From positions 97-64,096 of the forward strand of contig NZ_AXAP01000014.1 in NCBI RefSeq assembly GCF_000472865.1: DNA of 64,000 bases. Reading direction: 5' to 3'. Shown here one piece after another: positions 27,714-36,949 of the stretch. The first letter of the stretch is position 1, and each line of letters opens with the position of its first letter. The position numbers and the translations under genes are program-made. The notes beneath the pieces were generated by a model, which did no database searches, was not told where the DNA came from, and was given only the letters and a program-made list of their open reading frames with translations. Origin of the DNA: Bradyrhizobium elkanii WSM2783 (GTDB lineage: Bacteria; Pseudomonadota; Alphaproteobacteria; Rhizobiales; Xanthobacteraceae).

Positions 27714-28664
27714 TCACACCCTGTTCCGTAACACAAAACAGGCGCCGCCGGCTTTGCGGATGCGGTTACAGAGATTGTCGGCCTCGGGCCGCGTGTCGGC
27801 GCCGATGCGCACCTGATAGAAGGTGGCGGTCCCGCGCGTGCGCAGGGGTGCGCTGAACAGGCTCGGGTCCTGATCACCGATCACGGCGCTCAGGCTCTTC
27901 ATCGCGCGCGCATACATCGCGAGCGCCTTGTCGCGGTTAAAGCCAGCGGCAAGCTGAACGCCCCAGACCTTTGCAGCGGCGAGCGTAACGTGCTGTTCAA
28001 GGCCGGCAACGAACGGGTTCGGCGCGCGCTTCAAGAGCGCCATCAATTCGCGGCAGCTCGAGGTCTGCGGGCGTGTGGGCACCTTGCCATTGCGGGCGGC
28101 GGACGCCCATTCGTCGACGCTGGAGCCGGTGATCGCGTATACATAGTTGCGCGTTTCCTGCGGCATATAGCCGGTGCCGGCGAGCCAGTCCTGCACGCGG
28201 CGCGGACCGGCATTGTAGGCTGCGGCGGCAAGGCCGAGATTGCCGAACTGGCTGCGAAGCTCGCTGAGGAATTCGGCCGACTTCGGCAGCGCCTGCACGG
28301 GATTGAAGGGATCGAGCAGGCCGCGCTCGCTCGCCGTTCCCGGCATGAACTGCGCGATGCCCTGCGCGCGCTGGCCGTTCCGCGTCATCGGGCCCACCGC
28401 ATCGGGCTGAAACCGGCTCTCCTGCCAGATCACGCGGGCAAAGAATTCGAGCGGCAGATCGTTCGCCCGTGCAGCGGATTCGATCATCAGGCACATCGCC
28501 TCCCGCGCCTCGCTCTCGCGCGCGGTCTCAGACTTTTCCGGGGGTTGCGCGAGTTCCTCGACGCTCGGGTGCACGACGCGGCTGTCAGGCTCCTCGGCCG
28601 CCGCCGGTGCCAGCCACAGCAAGATCGCGAAAGCGGCACTGAAATGCGGGATTATTCGCATCAT
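27714..28664 (-). CDS. Lytic transglycosylase with C-terminal SPOR-like domain
   Basis: 316 residues. A signal peptide ends near residue 23 (APAAAEEP). The SLT domain (about 55-190) has the catalytic Glu E82 in VIWQESRF, then GIAQFMPGTASERGL and AAAYNAGPRRVQDWL. The last about 45 residues (TATFYQVRIGADTRPEAD ... GACFVLRN) look like a SPOR domain that binds denuded glycan. It cleaves peptidoglycan to 1,6-anhydromuramyl products in the periplasm. It is divergent from the HAD gene. Confidence 0.9.
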   Translation of the reverse strand: MMRIIPHFSAAFAILLWLAPAAAEEPDSRVVHPSVEELAQPPEKSETARESEAREAMCLMIESAARANDLPLEFFARVIWQESRFQPDAVGPMTRNGQRAQGIAQFMPGTASERGLLDPFNPVQALPKSAEFLSELRSQFGNLGLAAAAYNAGPRRVQDWLAGTGYMPQETRNYVYAITGSSVDEWASAARNGKVPTRPQTSSCRELMALLKRAPNPFVAGLEQHVTLAAAKVWGVQLAAGFNRDKALAMYARAMKSLSAVIGDQDPSLFSAPLRTRGTATFYQVRIGADTRPEADNLCNRIRKAGGACFVLRNRV

Positions 28665-28745
28665 CTCAGACCTGACAAATCAGTCCTTGACTTAGGCGGC
28701 GGGCCAACTAGCAAACTTGGGCATTATCAACGCCCCAGGGCCGAA

Positions 28746-29393
28746 ATGCGCACAATCTATTTTGATCTCGACGGCACGTTGACCAATCCCAAGCCCGGGA
28801 TCACCCGTTCGATCCAATATGCCCTCGAGCGACTGGGCCAGGCGATCCCAAGCGAAGACGAATTGACCTGGTGCATCGGCCCTCCCCTGCACGCGAGCCT
28901 GAAGAAACTGGTCGGCAGCGATGCGCTCGCAGATCGGGCGTTGACACTTTATCGCGAGCGGTTCGCCGATATCGGCCTGTTCGAGAACGAGACCTATCAC
29001 GGCATCCAGGAGACGCTGTCCGCGCTGGCCGCCTCGCATCCGCGCATGTTCATCGCCACCAGCAAGCCCGCGGTCTATGCCGAGCGGATCATCGACCATT
29101 TCGGCCTGCGTCCCTATTTCGAACAGGTGTTCGGCTCGGAGCTCGACGGCACGCGCACCGACAAGACCGAGCTGCTGCGGCATGCGCTCGATACGGCGAA
29201 GGTGGATCCGACGCAGGCGATCATGATCGGCGACCGCAGCCACGATATCGTCGGCGCGCGGAGCAACGGCATGACGGCCATCGGCGTCCTCTACGGCTAT
29301 GGCAGCGAAGAGGAGCTGAAGGGCGCCGGCGCACATCATATCTGCGCGACCCATCCGAATTTGCTCGACCATTGCCTGTCGCTTCCGGCTTGA
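28746..29393 (+). CDS. HAD-family hydrolase (phosphoglycolate phosphatase-like)
   Basis: 215 residues. Motif I is FDLDGTLT with nucleophile D7 and D9; motif II is FIATSKPA; motif III/IV appear as RTDKTELL and MIGDRSHDIVGA. The cap region is of the Gph/PGMB type. Probable cytoplasmic phosphatase; the substrate cannot be read from the sequence. The start was chosen at MRTIYFDLDG; the frame is open far upstream but that part is antisense to the lytic transglycosylase. Confidence 0.92.
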   Translation: MRTIYFDLDGTLTNPKPGITRSIQYALERLGQAIPSEDELTWCIGPPLHASLKKLVGSDALADRALTLYRERFADIGLFENETYHGIQETLSALAASHPRMFIATSKPAVYAERIIDHFGLRPYFEQVFGSELDGTRTDKTELLRHALDTAKVDPTQAIMIGDRSHDIVGARSNGMTAIGVLYGYGSEEELKGAGAHHICATHPNLLDHCLSLPA

Positions 29394-29411
29394 TCACTCG
29401 GAGCACACGAG

Positions 29412-30347
29412 ATGACAACAACGTCCGACCAGCAGCTCGACTTCGCACCCGACGACGATGCGCCGATCGGCTATATGAAACGCACGCGCGACTACTATGC
29501 GGCCATCGGCTACACGACGCCCTACCGCTGGGCGCATTACACCAGCGCGCCGTTCCAGCCGCTGCGCAAGTCGCTCGCCGAATCCCGCGTCACCATCATC
29601 ACCACGGCGGCGCCGTTCGATCCCGCCAAGGGCGATCAGGGACCGGCGGCGAAATATAACGGCGGTGCCAAGTTTTATCAGGTCTATGACGGCGACACAT
29701 CGAAGCAGCACGATCTGCGCATTTCCCATATCGCCTATGACCGCGTGCACAGCTCGGCCGAGGACAGCGGCACCTGGTTCCCGTTGCCGCAATTGCGGCG
29801 GCTGGCGCAGGAAGGACGGATCGGCGAGATCGCGCCGCGCTTCTTCGGCGCGCCCACCAACCGCAGCCACCGCGTCACCATCGAGACCGATGCGCCGGAC
29901 ATCCTGGCGCGCTGCCGCGCTGATGGCGTCGATGCCGCGGTGCTTGTGCCGAATTGCCCTGTGTGCCACCAGACCGTCAGCCTGGTGGCACGGCATCTCG
30001 AAGCGAACGGCATTTCGACCGTCGTGATGGGCTGCGCGAAGGATATCGTCGAGCACGCCGCCGTGCCGCGCTTCCTGTTCAGCGATTTCCCGCTCGGCAA
30101 TTCAGCCGGCAAGCCGTACGATCCTGCTTCTCAGGCGTTCACGCTGGAGCTTGCGCTACGTGTGCTGGAGTCCGCGCCAGAACCGCAGACCACGGTGCAG
30201 TCGCCGCTGCGTTGGAGCGCAGATCATTCCTGGAAGCGGGACTACAGCAACGCCGATGCGCTGAGCGCCGAAGAGCTTGCCCGGCTCCGCCGCGAGTTCG
30301 ACGCGCAGAAGGAAATCGCGAAGAGTATTCGCGAGAGCGCCGGCTGA
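29412..30347 (+). CDS. GrdB/PrdB-like reductase family protein with Cys in place of selenocysteine
   Basis: 311 residues. The segment DLRISHIAYDRVHSSAED ... FPLPQLRRLAQEGRIGEIAPRFFG matches the glycine/betaine/D-proline reductase subunit B family. The active-site motif of that family is U-x-x-C; here it is C182-P-V-C185 followed by HQTVSLVARHLEANGI, so Cys occupies the selenocysteine position. Those reductases are known from amino-acid-fermenting anaerobes; the role in an aerobic rhizobium is unknown. No partner subunits (GrdA/C/D or PrdA) are nearby. It follows the HAD gene by 18 bp and may share its transcript. Confidence 0.75.
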   Translation: MTTTSDQQLDFAPDDDAPIGYMKRTRDYYAAIGYTTPYRWAHYTSAPFQPLRKSLAESRVTIITTAAPFDPAKGDQGPAAKYNGGAKFYQVYDGDTSKQHDLRISHIAYDRVHSSAEDSGTWFPLPQLRRLAQEGRIGEIAPRFFGAPTNRSHRVTIETDAPDILARCRADGVDAAVLVPNCPVCHQTVSLVARHLEANGISTVVMGCAKDIVEHAAVPRFLFSDFPLGNSAGKPYDPASQAFTLELALRVLESAPEPQTTVQSPLRWSADHSWKRDYSNADALSAEELARLRREFDAQKEIAKSIRESAG

Positions 30348-30425
30348 TCCAATCTTGAAGTGAAGTGCAGCCGAGCGGGCAATTGGGACGACGGACTAAC
30401 AACTGACAACGTAGTCACGGTACAG

Positions 30426-30953
30426 CTAGGCACTCATCGCGACCAGAAATCGCTCACGAAACTCGCGGTGCGGAAATCGATCGTGTATTTCCCGATGGAA
30501 AAAAGAGCCCTTGGAAGCGGCGGATTTGAAAGCTTGGATGACTTCGAAGGGAACGTCATCGTATACATACCGTTGCCCTGATGCAAAAGTAACAAGAAGT
30601 TCGCGCCGGCTGCTCTCGTAGGCAATTTCTTTGATGGTGGCGCTATCGAGTTCAATTCGCAGCGATGTAAGCTGATCGTTTGCAGGAGAAACGAGCGCGA
30701 TGACGGCGCCGGCAGCATCATCAACGAAGTCAGGATTTCTTTTCAGTTCCTCAAGCGTATGCGCTATCGGAATGCGGTCTCCGTCCGCCTCCATCACAGC
30801 GAGGTGACCAGCAAGTGCCTCAGATGCGGTGCTGAGCGCATCGGCAAAGGAGTCACCAGCCGAGATGCAGCCCGGCACGTCAGGAAAACTGACTCCGTAG
30901 CTCGTATCCTCATCCTTGTGAACGAGGGCAATATAACTCGCTGTCTTGCTCAC
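30426..30953 (-). CDS. hicB: HicB-like antitoxin fused to a KTSC domain
   Basis: 175 residues from GTG 30953, which overlaps the hicA stop (GTGA). Residues 1 to about 90 are a HicB partial RNase-H-like fold (SYGVSFPDVPGCISAGDSF, ALSTASEALAGHLAVMEADG). Normal HicB proteins then carry a ribbon-helix-helix or HTH DNA-binding domain. Here residues about 97-160 instead match the KTSC domain (LLVTFASGQRYVYDDVPF, AFKSAASKGSFFHREI). KTSC has been suggested to bind nucleic acid, but its function is not established. The protein could neutralise HicA through its N-terminal half. Confidence 0.85.
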   Translation of the reverse strand: MSKTASYIALVHKDEDTSYGVSFPDVPGCISAGDSFADALSTASEALAGHLAVMEADGDRIPIAHTLEELKRNPDFVDDAAGAVIALVSPANDQLTSLRIELDSATIKEIAYESSRRELLVTFASGQRYVYDDVPFEVIQAFKSAASKGSFFHREIHDRFPHREFRERFLVAMSA

Positions 30954-31146
30954 TTTCGCTCCTGCAATCCTGCCTGCCTGTAGATCGACCTGACAGTTTT
31001 GGGATGCAAATCTCTCTTTGGATGCGGCACCGTCACCTTACTGGCTTCGTCGGGTGCTTGTAGTGGTGGTGACTCCCGGTCGCTCCAACATATCGCCAAC
31101 CGTCCGCTTCGAGCTCCTTTATAAGATCACGAGAATCCTTCGGCAT
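30950..31146 (-). pseudogene. hicA: hicA mRNA interferase with a one-base frameshift
   Basis: From ATG 31146 the frame gives MPKDSRDLIKELEADGWRYV ... GSHHHYKHPTKP and then stops within three codons. Skipping one base near 31040 restores KVTVPHPKRDLHPKTVRSIY ... to a stop at 30950 overlapping hicB, which is exactly the HicA pattern including the catalytic His in GSHHH. HicA is a dsRBD-fold RNase that cuts translated mRNA. The missing G (expected CCAGGTAAG, seen CCAGTAAG) means either a real null mutation or a sequencing error. Confidence 0.85.
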
Positions 31147-31221
31147 TGCCGATTGAACGTATCCCGCGAGTACTCATCAAGGCAAGTTCCTCGCCGGCAG
31201 ACGCAAGTTCAGATCATAAGT

Positions 31222-31255
31222 GAGGAAGGGCCGACTTGCGCCGGCCCCTCTTTTT
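31222..31255 (+). terminator. Hairpin between hicA and clpA with T-run on plus strand
   Basis: GAGGAAGGGCCG and CGGCCCCTC form an 8-9 bp stem with a small bulge, followed by TTTTT on the plus strand. It lies just past the clpA stop on the minus strand, where it lacks a T-run, so it may serve as the 3' hairpin of clpA and also block antisense transcription into clpA. Confidence 0.5.
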
Positions 31256-31264
31256 CGATTGCTG

Positions 31265-33667
31265 TCAGACCTTCACCAGCGGTCCGCGCGCCGGCCCCTT
31301 GGAGCCGCCGCCGCCATTGGGACCGCCCGGCTTCGGCTTGCGCTTGCGGGCGCCTGGGAGCTTCTCCGGCTTCGGCGTGACCGGGCCTTCGACGAACTCG
31401 AAGCCGATCTTGTCTTTGCCGGTCGCCTCGTCCTTGACCAGGATGACACGGACATGGCCGCCGCCCTTGAGATGACCGAACAGCACTTCATCGGCCAGCG
31501 GCTTCTTGATGTGCTCCTGGATCACCCGCGCCATCGGGCGGGCACCCATCTGCTCATCATAGCCGTTCTCGATCAGCCAGGCCTTTGCGGGCTCGGACAG
31601 TTCGATGGTGACGTCGCGGTCCGCAAGCTGCGCCTCGAGCTGAAGCACGAACTTCTCGACCACCATGCCGATCACGTCGGCATTAAGATGCGCAAAGGAG
31701 ACGATCGCATCCAGCCGGTTGCGGAATTCCGGCGCGAACTGGCGATTGATCGCCTCGTGGTCGTCGCCTTCCCGCTTGCTGCGGGTGAAGCCGAAGGCCT
31801 GCCTGGCGAGATCCGCCGCGCCGGCATTCGTGGTCATGATCAGGATCACGTTGCGGAAGTTGACCTGCTTGCCGTTATGGTCGGTCAGCCTGCCGTGATC
31901 CATGATCTGCAGCAACACGTTGTAGAGATCCGGATGCGCCTTCTCGATTTCGTCGAGCAGCACCACGCAATGCGGATGCTGGTCCACGCCGTCGGTCAAC
32001 AGGCCGCCCTGGTCGAAGCCGACATAGCCGGGAGGTGCACCGATCAGGCGCGACACCGTGTGCCGCTCCATGTATTCGGACATGTCGAAGCGCAGCAGCT
32101 CGACGCCCAGCGACGCCGCGAGCTGTTTTGCCACCTCGGTCTTGCCGACGCCCGTCGGGCCGGAGAACAGGTAGCAGCCGATCGGCTTTTCTGGTTCGCG
32201 CAAGCCGGCACGCGCCAGCTTGATCGAGGCCGATAGCGACTCGATCGCCTTGTCCTGACCGAACACCACGCGCTTCAGGGTCTGCTCGAGATGCTTCAGC
32301 ACCTCGGCATCGTCCTTCGACACGCTCTTCGGCGGAATCCGCGCCATGGTCGCGATCGTGGTCTCGATCTCCTTGATGCCGATCGTCTTCTTGCGCTTGT
32401 TCTCGGCGACCAGCATCTGCGCCGCACCGGACTCGTCGATCACGTCGATCGCCTTGTCAGGCAATTTGCGGTCGTGGATGTAGCGCGACGAAAGCTGCAC
32501 CGCCGCCTCGATCGCCTCATTGGTGTATTTCAGCCGATGGTAATCCTCGAAATAGGGCTTGAGGCCCTTGAGGATCGCAATCGCATCTTCCACCGTCGGC
32601 TCGTTGACGTCGATCTTCTGGAACCGGCGCACCAGGGCGCGGTCCTTCTCGAAATGCTGGCGGTATTCCTTGTAGGTCGTCGAGCCCATGCAGCGGATGG
32701 TGCCCGAAGCCAGCGCGGGCTTGAGCAGGTTGGACGCATCCATCGCGCCGCCTGACGTGGCGCCGGCGCCGATCACGGTATGGATTTCGTCGATGAACAG
32801 GATCGCGTTCGGGTGCGCCTCGAGTTCCTTCAGCACCTGCTTTAGGCGCTCCTCGAAATCACCGCGATAGCGCGTACCGGCAAGCAGCGTTCCCATGTCC
32901 AGCGAGAACACGGTGGCCGCGGCCAGCACTTCCGGCACTTCGCTGTCGACGATGCGCTTGGCCAGTCCCTCCGCGATCGCGGTCTTGCCGACGCCGGCTT
33001 CGCCGACGAACAGCGGATTGTTCTTCTGCCGGCGGCACAGCACCTGGATCGCGCGGCTGATCTCGGCATTGCGCCCGATCACCGGATCGATCTTGCCGTC
33101 ACGCGCCTTCTTGTTGAGGTTGACGCAATAGGTCTCGAGCGCCTCGCCCTTCTTCTTGGCGTCCTCATTGCCCTTGGTCTCGGTCTCCTCGTCGACGCCA
33201 CGCACCGGTCGCGCCTCGGAGACGCCCGGCCGCTTGGCGATGCCGTGGCTGATGTAGTTGACCGCGTCGTAGCGCGTCATGTCCTGCTCTTGCAGGAAAT
33301 AGGCGGCGTGGCTTTCGCGCTCGGCGAAGATCGCGATCAGCACATTGGCGCCGGTCACTTCTTCGCGACCCGAGGACTGCACATGGATCACCGCGCGCTG
33401 GATCACGCGCTGGAAACCGGCGGTCGGCTTCGCGTCGTCAGCGCCATCAGTCACAAGGTTTTCGAATTCGGTCTCAAGATAGTTGACGAGACTGGTCCTG
33501 AGCTTGTCGAGATCGACGCTGCAGGCCCGCATCACCGCGGCCGCATCCGAGTCATCGATCAGCGACAGCAGAAGGTGTTCAAGCGTCGCGTATTGATGGT
33601 GACGCTCGTTTGCAATCGCCAATGCACGATGCAGGGATTGTTCAAGGCTTTGGGAAAAAGTAGGCAT
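31265..33667 (-). CDS. clpA: ATP-dependent Clp protease ATPase subunit ClpA
   Basis: 800 residues, usual ClpA length. The Clp N-domain pair (about 1-145) starts [23 protein letters not shown]+ module 1 has Walker A GEAGVGKT and Walker [10 protein letters not shown]; module 2 has GPTGVGKT and [13 protein letters not shown]. The spacing between modules lacks the long ClpB-type coiled coil, and the ClpP-binding IGL-type loop region is in the second module. It unfolds substrates for ClpP. clpS lies 279 bp upstream on the same strand. Confidence 0.97.
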   Translation of the reverse strand: MPTFSQSLEQSLHRALAIANERHHQYATLEHLLLSLIDDSDAAAVMRACSVDLDKLRTSLVNYLETEFENLVTDGADDAKPTAGFQRVIQRAVIHVQSSGREEVTGANVLIAIFAERESHAAYFLQEQDMTRYDAVNYISHGIAKRPGVSEARPVRGVDEETETKGNEDAKKKGEALETYCVNLNKKARDGKIDPVIGRNAEISRAIQVLCRRQKNNPLFVGEAGVGKTAIAEGLAKRIVDSEVPEVLAAATVFSLDMGTLLAGTRYRGDFEERLKQVLKELEAHPNAILFIDEIHTVIGAGATSGGAMDASNLLKPALASGTIRCMGSTTYKEYRQHFEKDRALVRRFQKIDVNEPTVEDAIAILKGLKPYFEDYHRLKYTNEAIEAAVQLSSRYIHDRKLPDKAIDVIDESGAAQMLVAENKRKKTIGIKEIETTIATMARIPPKSVSKDDAEVLKHLEQTLKRVVFGQDKAIESLSASIKLARAGLREPEKPIGCYLFSGPTGVGKTEVAKQLAASLGVELLRFDMSEYMERHTVSRLIGAPPGYVGFDQGGLLTDGVDQHPHCVVLLDEIEKAHPDLYNVLLQIMDHGRLTDHNGKQVNFRNVILIMTTNAGAADLARQAFGFTRSKREGDDHEAINRQFAPEFRNRLDAIVSFAHLNADVIGMVVEKFVLQLEAQLADRDVTIELSEPAKAWLIENGYDEQMGARPMARVIQEHIKKPLADEVLFGHLKGGGHVRVILVKDEATGKDKIGFEFVEGPVTPKPEKLPGARKRKPKPGGPNGGGGSKGPARGPLVKV

Positions 33668-33899
33668 TCGCTTCCTCTGTGGCCCCCGGCCATCATGATC
33701 GCCATTGCCCGGTCAGGCAACAACAACCTTCGTCATCCCCTGTCATATAGTCACGCACGATCGTGGCGAAAGCCCGGCTTCGCGCAGCGGTCAGCCAATC
33801 GAGCACAGGCGCCGCGACCGAGAGCCACATCCCTCCAGTCAGCGGGAACACCATCCGCTTCCATCGGGCAAAGCGCTTCCATCAGGCGAATTAAATGCA

Positions 33900-33926
33900 A
33901 GACCCGTTCCGCTTCGTGGCGGGTCT
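33900..33926 (-). terminator. Hairpin downstream of clpS
   Basis: AGACCCG and CGGGTCT form a perfect 7-bp stem around a 13-nt loop in the clpS-clpA gap. On the minus strand it is followed by TTGCATTT, a weak T tract. It could be a weak terminator or attenuator that lowers clpA relative to clpS. Confidence 0.4.
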
Positions 33927-33945
33927 GCTAGACGCTGGGCCCGCG

Positions 33946-34281
33946 TTACTTCTTTTCCATCACACATTGCAGCGGATGCTGGTGCTTCCGCGCAAAATCC
34001 ATCACCTGGGTCACCTTGGTCTCGGCGATCTCATAGGTGAAAACCCCGCACTCCCCGATGCCATGGTGGTGGACGTGTAGCATGATCTTGGTCGCCGCTT
34101 CCGCGTCCTTGTTGAAGAACTTCTCCAGGACATGAACGACGAACTCCATCGGAGTGTAGTCATCGTTCAAGATCAGGACGCGGTACAAATTCGGGCGCTT
34201 GGTCTTCGGCTTGACCTTGGTAATGACCGAAGTGGACGGACCTCCGGTGGTCCCCCCACTACGGCCCTCATCGTTGCTCAT
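33946..34281 (-). CDS. clpS: ATP-dependent Clp protease adaptor ClpS
   Basis: 111 residues from ATG 34281 ([10 protein letters not shown]); another in-frame ATG at 34347 would add 22 residues that do not look conserved. A flexible N-terminal tail is followed by the core [20 protein letters not shown], then [20 protein letters not shown] with the residues of the N-degron pocket. ClpS delivers N-end-rule substrates to ClpA and inhibits other ClpA degradation. Its position upstream of clpA is conserved in alphaproteobacteria. Confidence 0.95.
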   Translation of the reverse strand: MSNDEGRSGGTTGGPSTSVITKVKPKTKRPNLYRVLILNDDYTPMEFVVHVLEKFFNKDAEAATKIMLHVHHHGIGECGVFTYEIAETKVTQVMDFARKHQHPLQCVMEKK

Positions 34282-34765
34282 CCGGGGCGCTGATGGCGCG
34301 GCAAGCGCCGATATGGGCGAATTGGTTGCAAAAACTGTCTGCGACATGGCTCAGGCGTTCGACATCCCCAAAGGAAACACGCAACGCACTTGGAGGTTGC
34401 GCAACGCCGAAAACAGTCGTCACGGAACTTCCAGCACGCTCGAGAGATCGCCGTTTCCCGGTCCGACCCTTTGCTGGGTCGGCAAAAGGCAATATGGGCC
34501 CGGCTTTGTCCCGCTGCAAGCACAGATGCGTGGCTCACACGGGGCCGGCCGGCCCGACTCCCGGGTCTCGACGCTCATGCGAAGGTTAATCGTTTCTGGC
34601 GGGTTTGACAAAGGAAGCCGACTACTCGTTTAGCGACCATTGACAATAGGTCCGCTTTCGTCCCCGTCGTTCGGCTTTTGCCTTGGCTTTGACCCGTTTT
34701 TATGAGGACCGGTTTACCACCTATTTAGCGGCGCACTGAGAAATGGCGGCACCAACCAGATTGCG
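34282..34765. other. Intergenic region between clpS and the TadG-like gene
   Basis: 484 bp between divergent genes. Short open frames here do not resemble known proteins. No convincing RNA gene, repeat or promoter was recognised; the region must hold the promoters of clpS and the TadG-like gene. Confidence 0.5.
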
Positions 34766-36133
34766 GTGAACGCCATGTCCGTTACAGCCATTTTCGACCG
34801 CCTTCGTACAGCGGCCCGCCGGTTCGCCGGCGCGGATGAAGGGAATATAGCGGTAATTTTTGCCTTGGCTGCGGTTCCGATCATCACCCTCGTCGGTGCC
34901 GCGATCGACTATTCCCGCGCCAACAGCGCCCGCTCCTCGATGCAGGCGGCGCTCGACTCGACGGCGCTGATGGTGGCGAAAGATCTGACCGACGGCAGGA
35001 TATCGACCTCGGACGTCACCACGACGGCGCGGAAATATTTCGCCGCGCTCTACACTAACCCCGATGCCCAATCGGTGACGATCAACGCGAGTTATACGCA
35101 GAATACCGGAAACGGCTCGACCATCAAGGTCGATGGCTCCGGCAGCGTAAATACCGAATTCTTGAAGTTCGCGAGCCTTGACACTCTCGGCTTCAACCTC
35201 AGCTCCACCTCTCTCTGGGGCACGGTACGGATGCGGGTTGCACTGGTACTCGACGTGACCGGTTCGATGCAGTACGACGGCAAAATGGCCGCCCTGAAGC
35301 CTGCCGCAAAGGCCCTGATCGATCAGCTCGCTGCGCTCGCAAAGAATCCAGGCGATGTCTACATCTCGCTCGTTCCGTTCGCCAAGGAGGTCAATGCCGG
35401 TCCCGGCAACTACAATCAACCCTGGATCAACTGGAGCGAGTGGGATGCGGTCAATGGGACCTGCAGCAACACCTCCTATAAGGACAGCAGCAGTTGCACC
35501 GCCGCCGGCAAGACCTGGAAGACGAACAATCACACCACCTGGAACGGCTGCGTGACGGATCGCGACCAGGACTACGATACGCTGAATACCACACCAACCA
35601 TCAACACTTCTCTCCCGTCCACTCGGTTCTACGCCGATCAGTATAACGCATGCCCGCCCCAACTGATGCCACTCACCTATGATTTTGCCGCCCTGAAGAA
35701 CAAGGTCGATTCCCTCGTACCCAATGGCGGCACCAATCAGCCGATCGGAATCGCGTGGGGATGGCAGTCCCTCACCCAAGGCGCGCCGCTCAATGCACCC
35801 GCCGAGGATCCCAACTACACCTATCAGAAGGTCCTGATCGTGATGTCCGACGGTCTGAACACCCAGGACCGCTGGCCATCATACGGAAACGGCCAAGTCC
35901 AATTTAATGGCCAGATCGACGCCCGCCAGCGCATTCAGTGCGACAACATCAAGGGTCAGGGCATCACCATCTATACGATGCACGTGAATACCAGTGGTGA
36001 TCCAACATCCCAAATTCTGAAGTACTGTGCCAGCAGCTCAGACAAATTCTCAACCGTGACGTCCTCAACCCAGATCATGACGGCCTTCACTTCGATCGGG
36101 AACTCGCTGTCCAAGCTGCGTGTCGCGCGGTAG
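34766..36133 (+). CDS. TadG-like pilus-assembly protein with VWA domain
   Basis: 455 residues from GTG 34766 (ATG 34775 is the alternative). A TadE/G-type segment, DEGNIAVIFALAAVPIITLV (residues 24-43), provides the single N-terminal membrane helix. A periplasmic VWA domain starts with the MIDAS motif D163-V-T-G-S167 and continues to SDGLNTQDRW. There is a Cys-bearing, Asn/Thr-rich insertion at about 225-300. TadG acts in Flp/Tad pilus assembly; no other tad genes are present here, so this is an orphan copy of unclear role. Confidence 0.87.
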   Translation: MNAMSVTAIFDRLRTAARRFAGADEGNIAVIFALAAVPIITLVGAAIDYSRANSARSSMQAALDSTALMVAKDLTDGRISTSDVTTTARKYFAALYTNPDAQSVTINASYTQNTGNGSTIKVDGSGSVNTEFLKFASLDTLGFNLSSTSLWGTVRMRVALVLDVTGSMQYDGKMAALKPAAKALIDQLAALAKNPGDVYISLVPFAKEVNAGPGNYNQPWINWSEWDAVNGTCSNTSYKDSSSCTAAGKTWKTNNHTTWNGCVTDRDQDYDTLNTTPTINTSLPSTRFYADQYNACPPQLMPLTYDFAALKNKVDSLVPNGGTNQPIGIAWGWQSLTQGAPLNAPAEDPNYTYQKVLIVMSDGLNTQDRWPSYGNGQVQFNGQIDARQRIQCDNIKGQGITIYTMHVNTSGDPTSQILKYCASSSDKFSTVTSSTQIMTAFTSIGNSLSKLRVAR

Positions 36134-36155
36134 CTACCGTCCCCTCGACGAACAG

Positions 36156-36182
36156 AAAAGCCCGGCCAAAGGCCGGGCTTTT
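36156..36182. terminator. Bidirectional rho-independent terminator
   Basis: AAAAGCCCGGCC-AAA-GGCCGGGCTTTT is a perfect 12-bp stem with a 3-nt loop; A- and T-runs make it work on both strands. It lies between the convergent TadG-like gene and the phasin gene. Confidence 0.93.
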
Positions 36183-36207
36183 CGTTTGGAAACTAAGGCA
36201 GCGCCGA

Positions 36208-36543
36208 TTAATGCGTCGGGTTGAATCTAGCGACCAGGCCCTCGAACGGCTTGAAAGTCTGCTTGGCGCAGTCGCTGTAGAGGCCGGCGATCTTCTGCGA
36301 TTCGGCAACGAAGGTCTCGTAGGCCGAGCGGGCATATTCGGTCTGGGCTTCCAGCGCTTTCTCGAGCGACTTCACGCCGGACAGCTTTTCCACAAACGAC
36401 TTGGTGTCCTCGAACGACTTCTTCGCGTAGTCGCCATAGGCGGTCGCGATCGCCTGGACGCCGCTCTGCAGATTGTTCGCCGAAGCTGTGATCGTCTCAA
36501 TCTGCTCTTTTCCGTAGTTCTGAATGTCTTCAACCTTGACCAT
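36208..36543 (-). CDS. Phasin family protein
   Basis: 111 residues from ATG 36543, with AAAGGA 6 nt upstream. The protein is an almost continuous amphipathic helix: VEDIQNYGKEQIETITASAN, GVQAIATAYGDYAKKSFEDTK, FVEKLSGVKSLEKALEAQTE, YARSAYETFVAESQKIAGLY. This matches the PF09361 phasin family, which coats polyhydroxybutyrate granules. Two GTGC/GCAC palindromes lie about 80-120 bp upstream and may bind the PHB-responsive repressor PhaR. Confidence 0.92.
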   Translation of the reverse strand: MVKVEDIQNYGKEQIETITASANNLQSGVQAIATAYGDYAKKSFEDTKSFVEKLSGVKSLEKALEAQTEYARSAYETFVAESQKIAGLYSDCAKQTFKPFEGLVARFNPTH

Positions 36544-36949
36544 TGGAATCCTTTCCCAAGACTTTTTGCGCAAACCCATTGTCGGCACGGAGCCGACTCC
36601 CCGAACGCGCCGTCAAACTAGTGCGGCGCACAATCAAGTCAAGCGATATTGTGCATTGCACAAATTGTTCGAATATGCCGAAAACCCCGGGTCTTTACGC
36701 AACGCTTAATTAAGCTTTTGGAAACTCGGCAGGCCTAACCTTGATTCCCGAACGGGTTCATCTTCCGACAAGCAGCCTGAAAACTGTTTGTGAACAGCAT
36801 CTTAGCCAGAACAGCGACCCTGGCCGGCCGATGCAACCGGAGCCTCGTTTCCGGAAGCCATCGTCGAACAGGGTGATGTCAGCGGCCCGGCGGGCACAAT
36901 TTTGCCCCACGGGCCGGTGATCAAGATAGAAATTGGGACGGGGAAGTAA
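36544..36949. other. Control region between phasin and dac genes
   Basis: 406 bp between divergent genes. It contains the boxes at 36621 and 36649 and a perfect palindrome GCTTAATTAAGC at 36704-36715 near the middle. No protein-coding frame in it is convincing. Confidence 0.6.
36621..36663. promoter_or_regulatory. Two GTGC-N3-GCAC boxes, candidate PhaR operators
   Basis: Box 1 is GTGCGGCGCAC at 36621-36631, followed by AA so that the other strand reads TTGTGCGCCGCAC. Box 2 is TTGTGCATTGCACAA at 36649-36663, a perfect palindrome of 6-bp arms. PhaR repressors of phasin genes bind TGC-rich palindromes, so these are plausible operators for the phasin gene. Confidence 0.5.
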
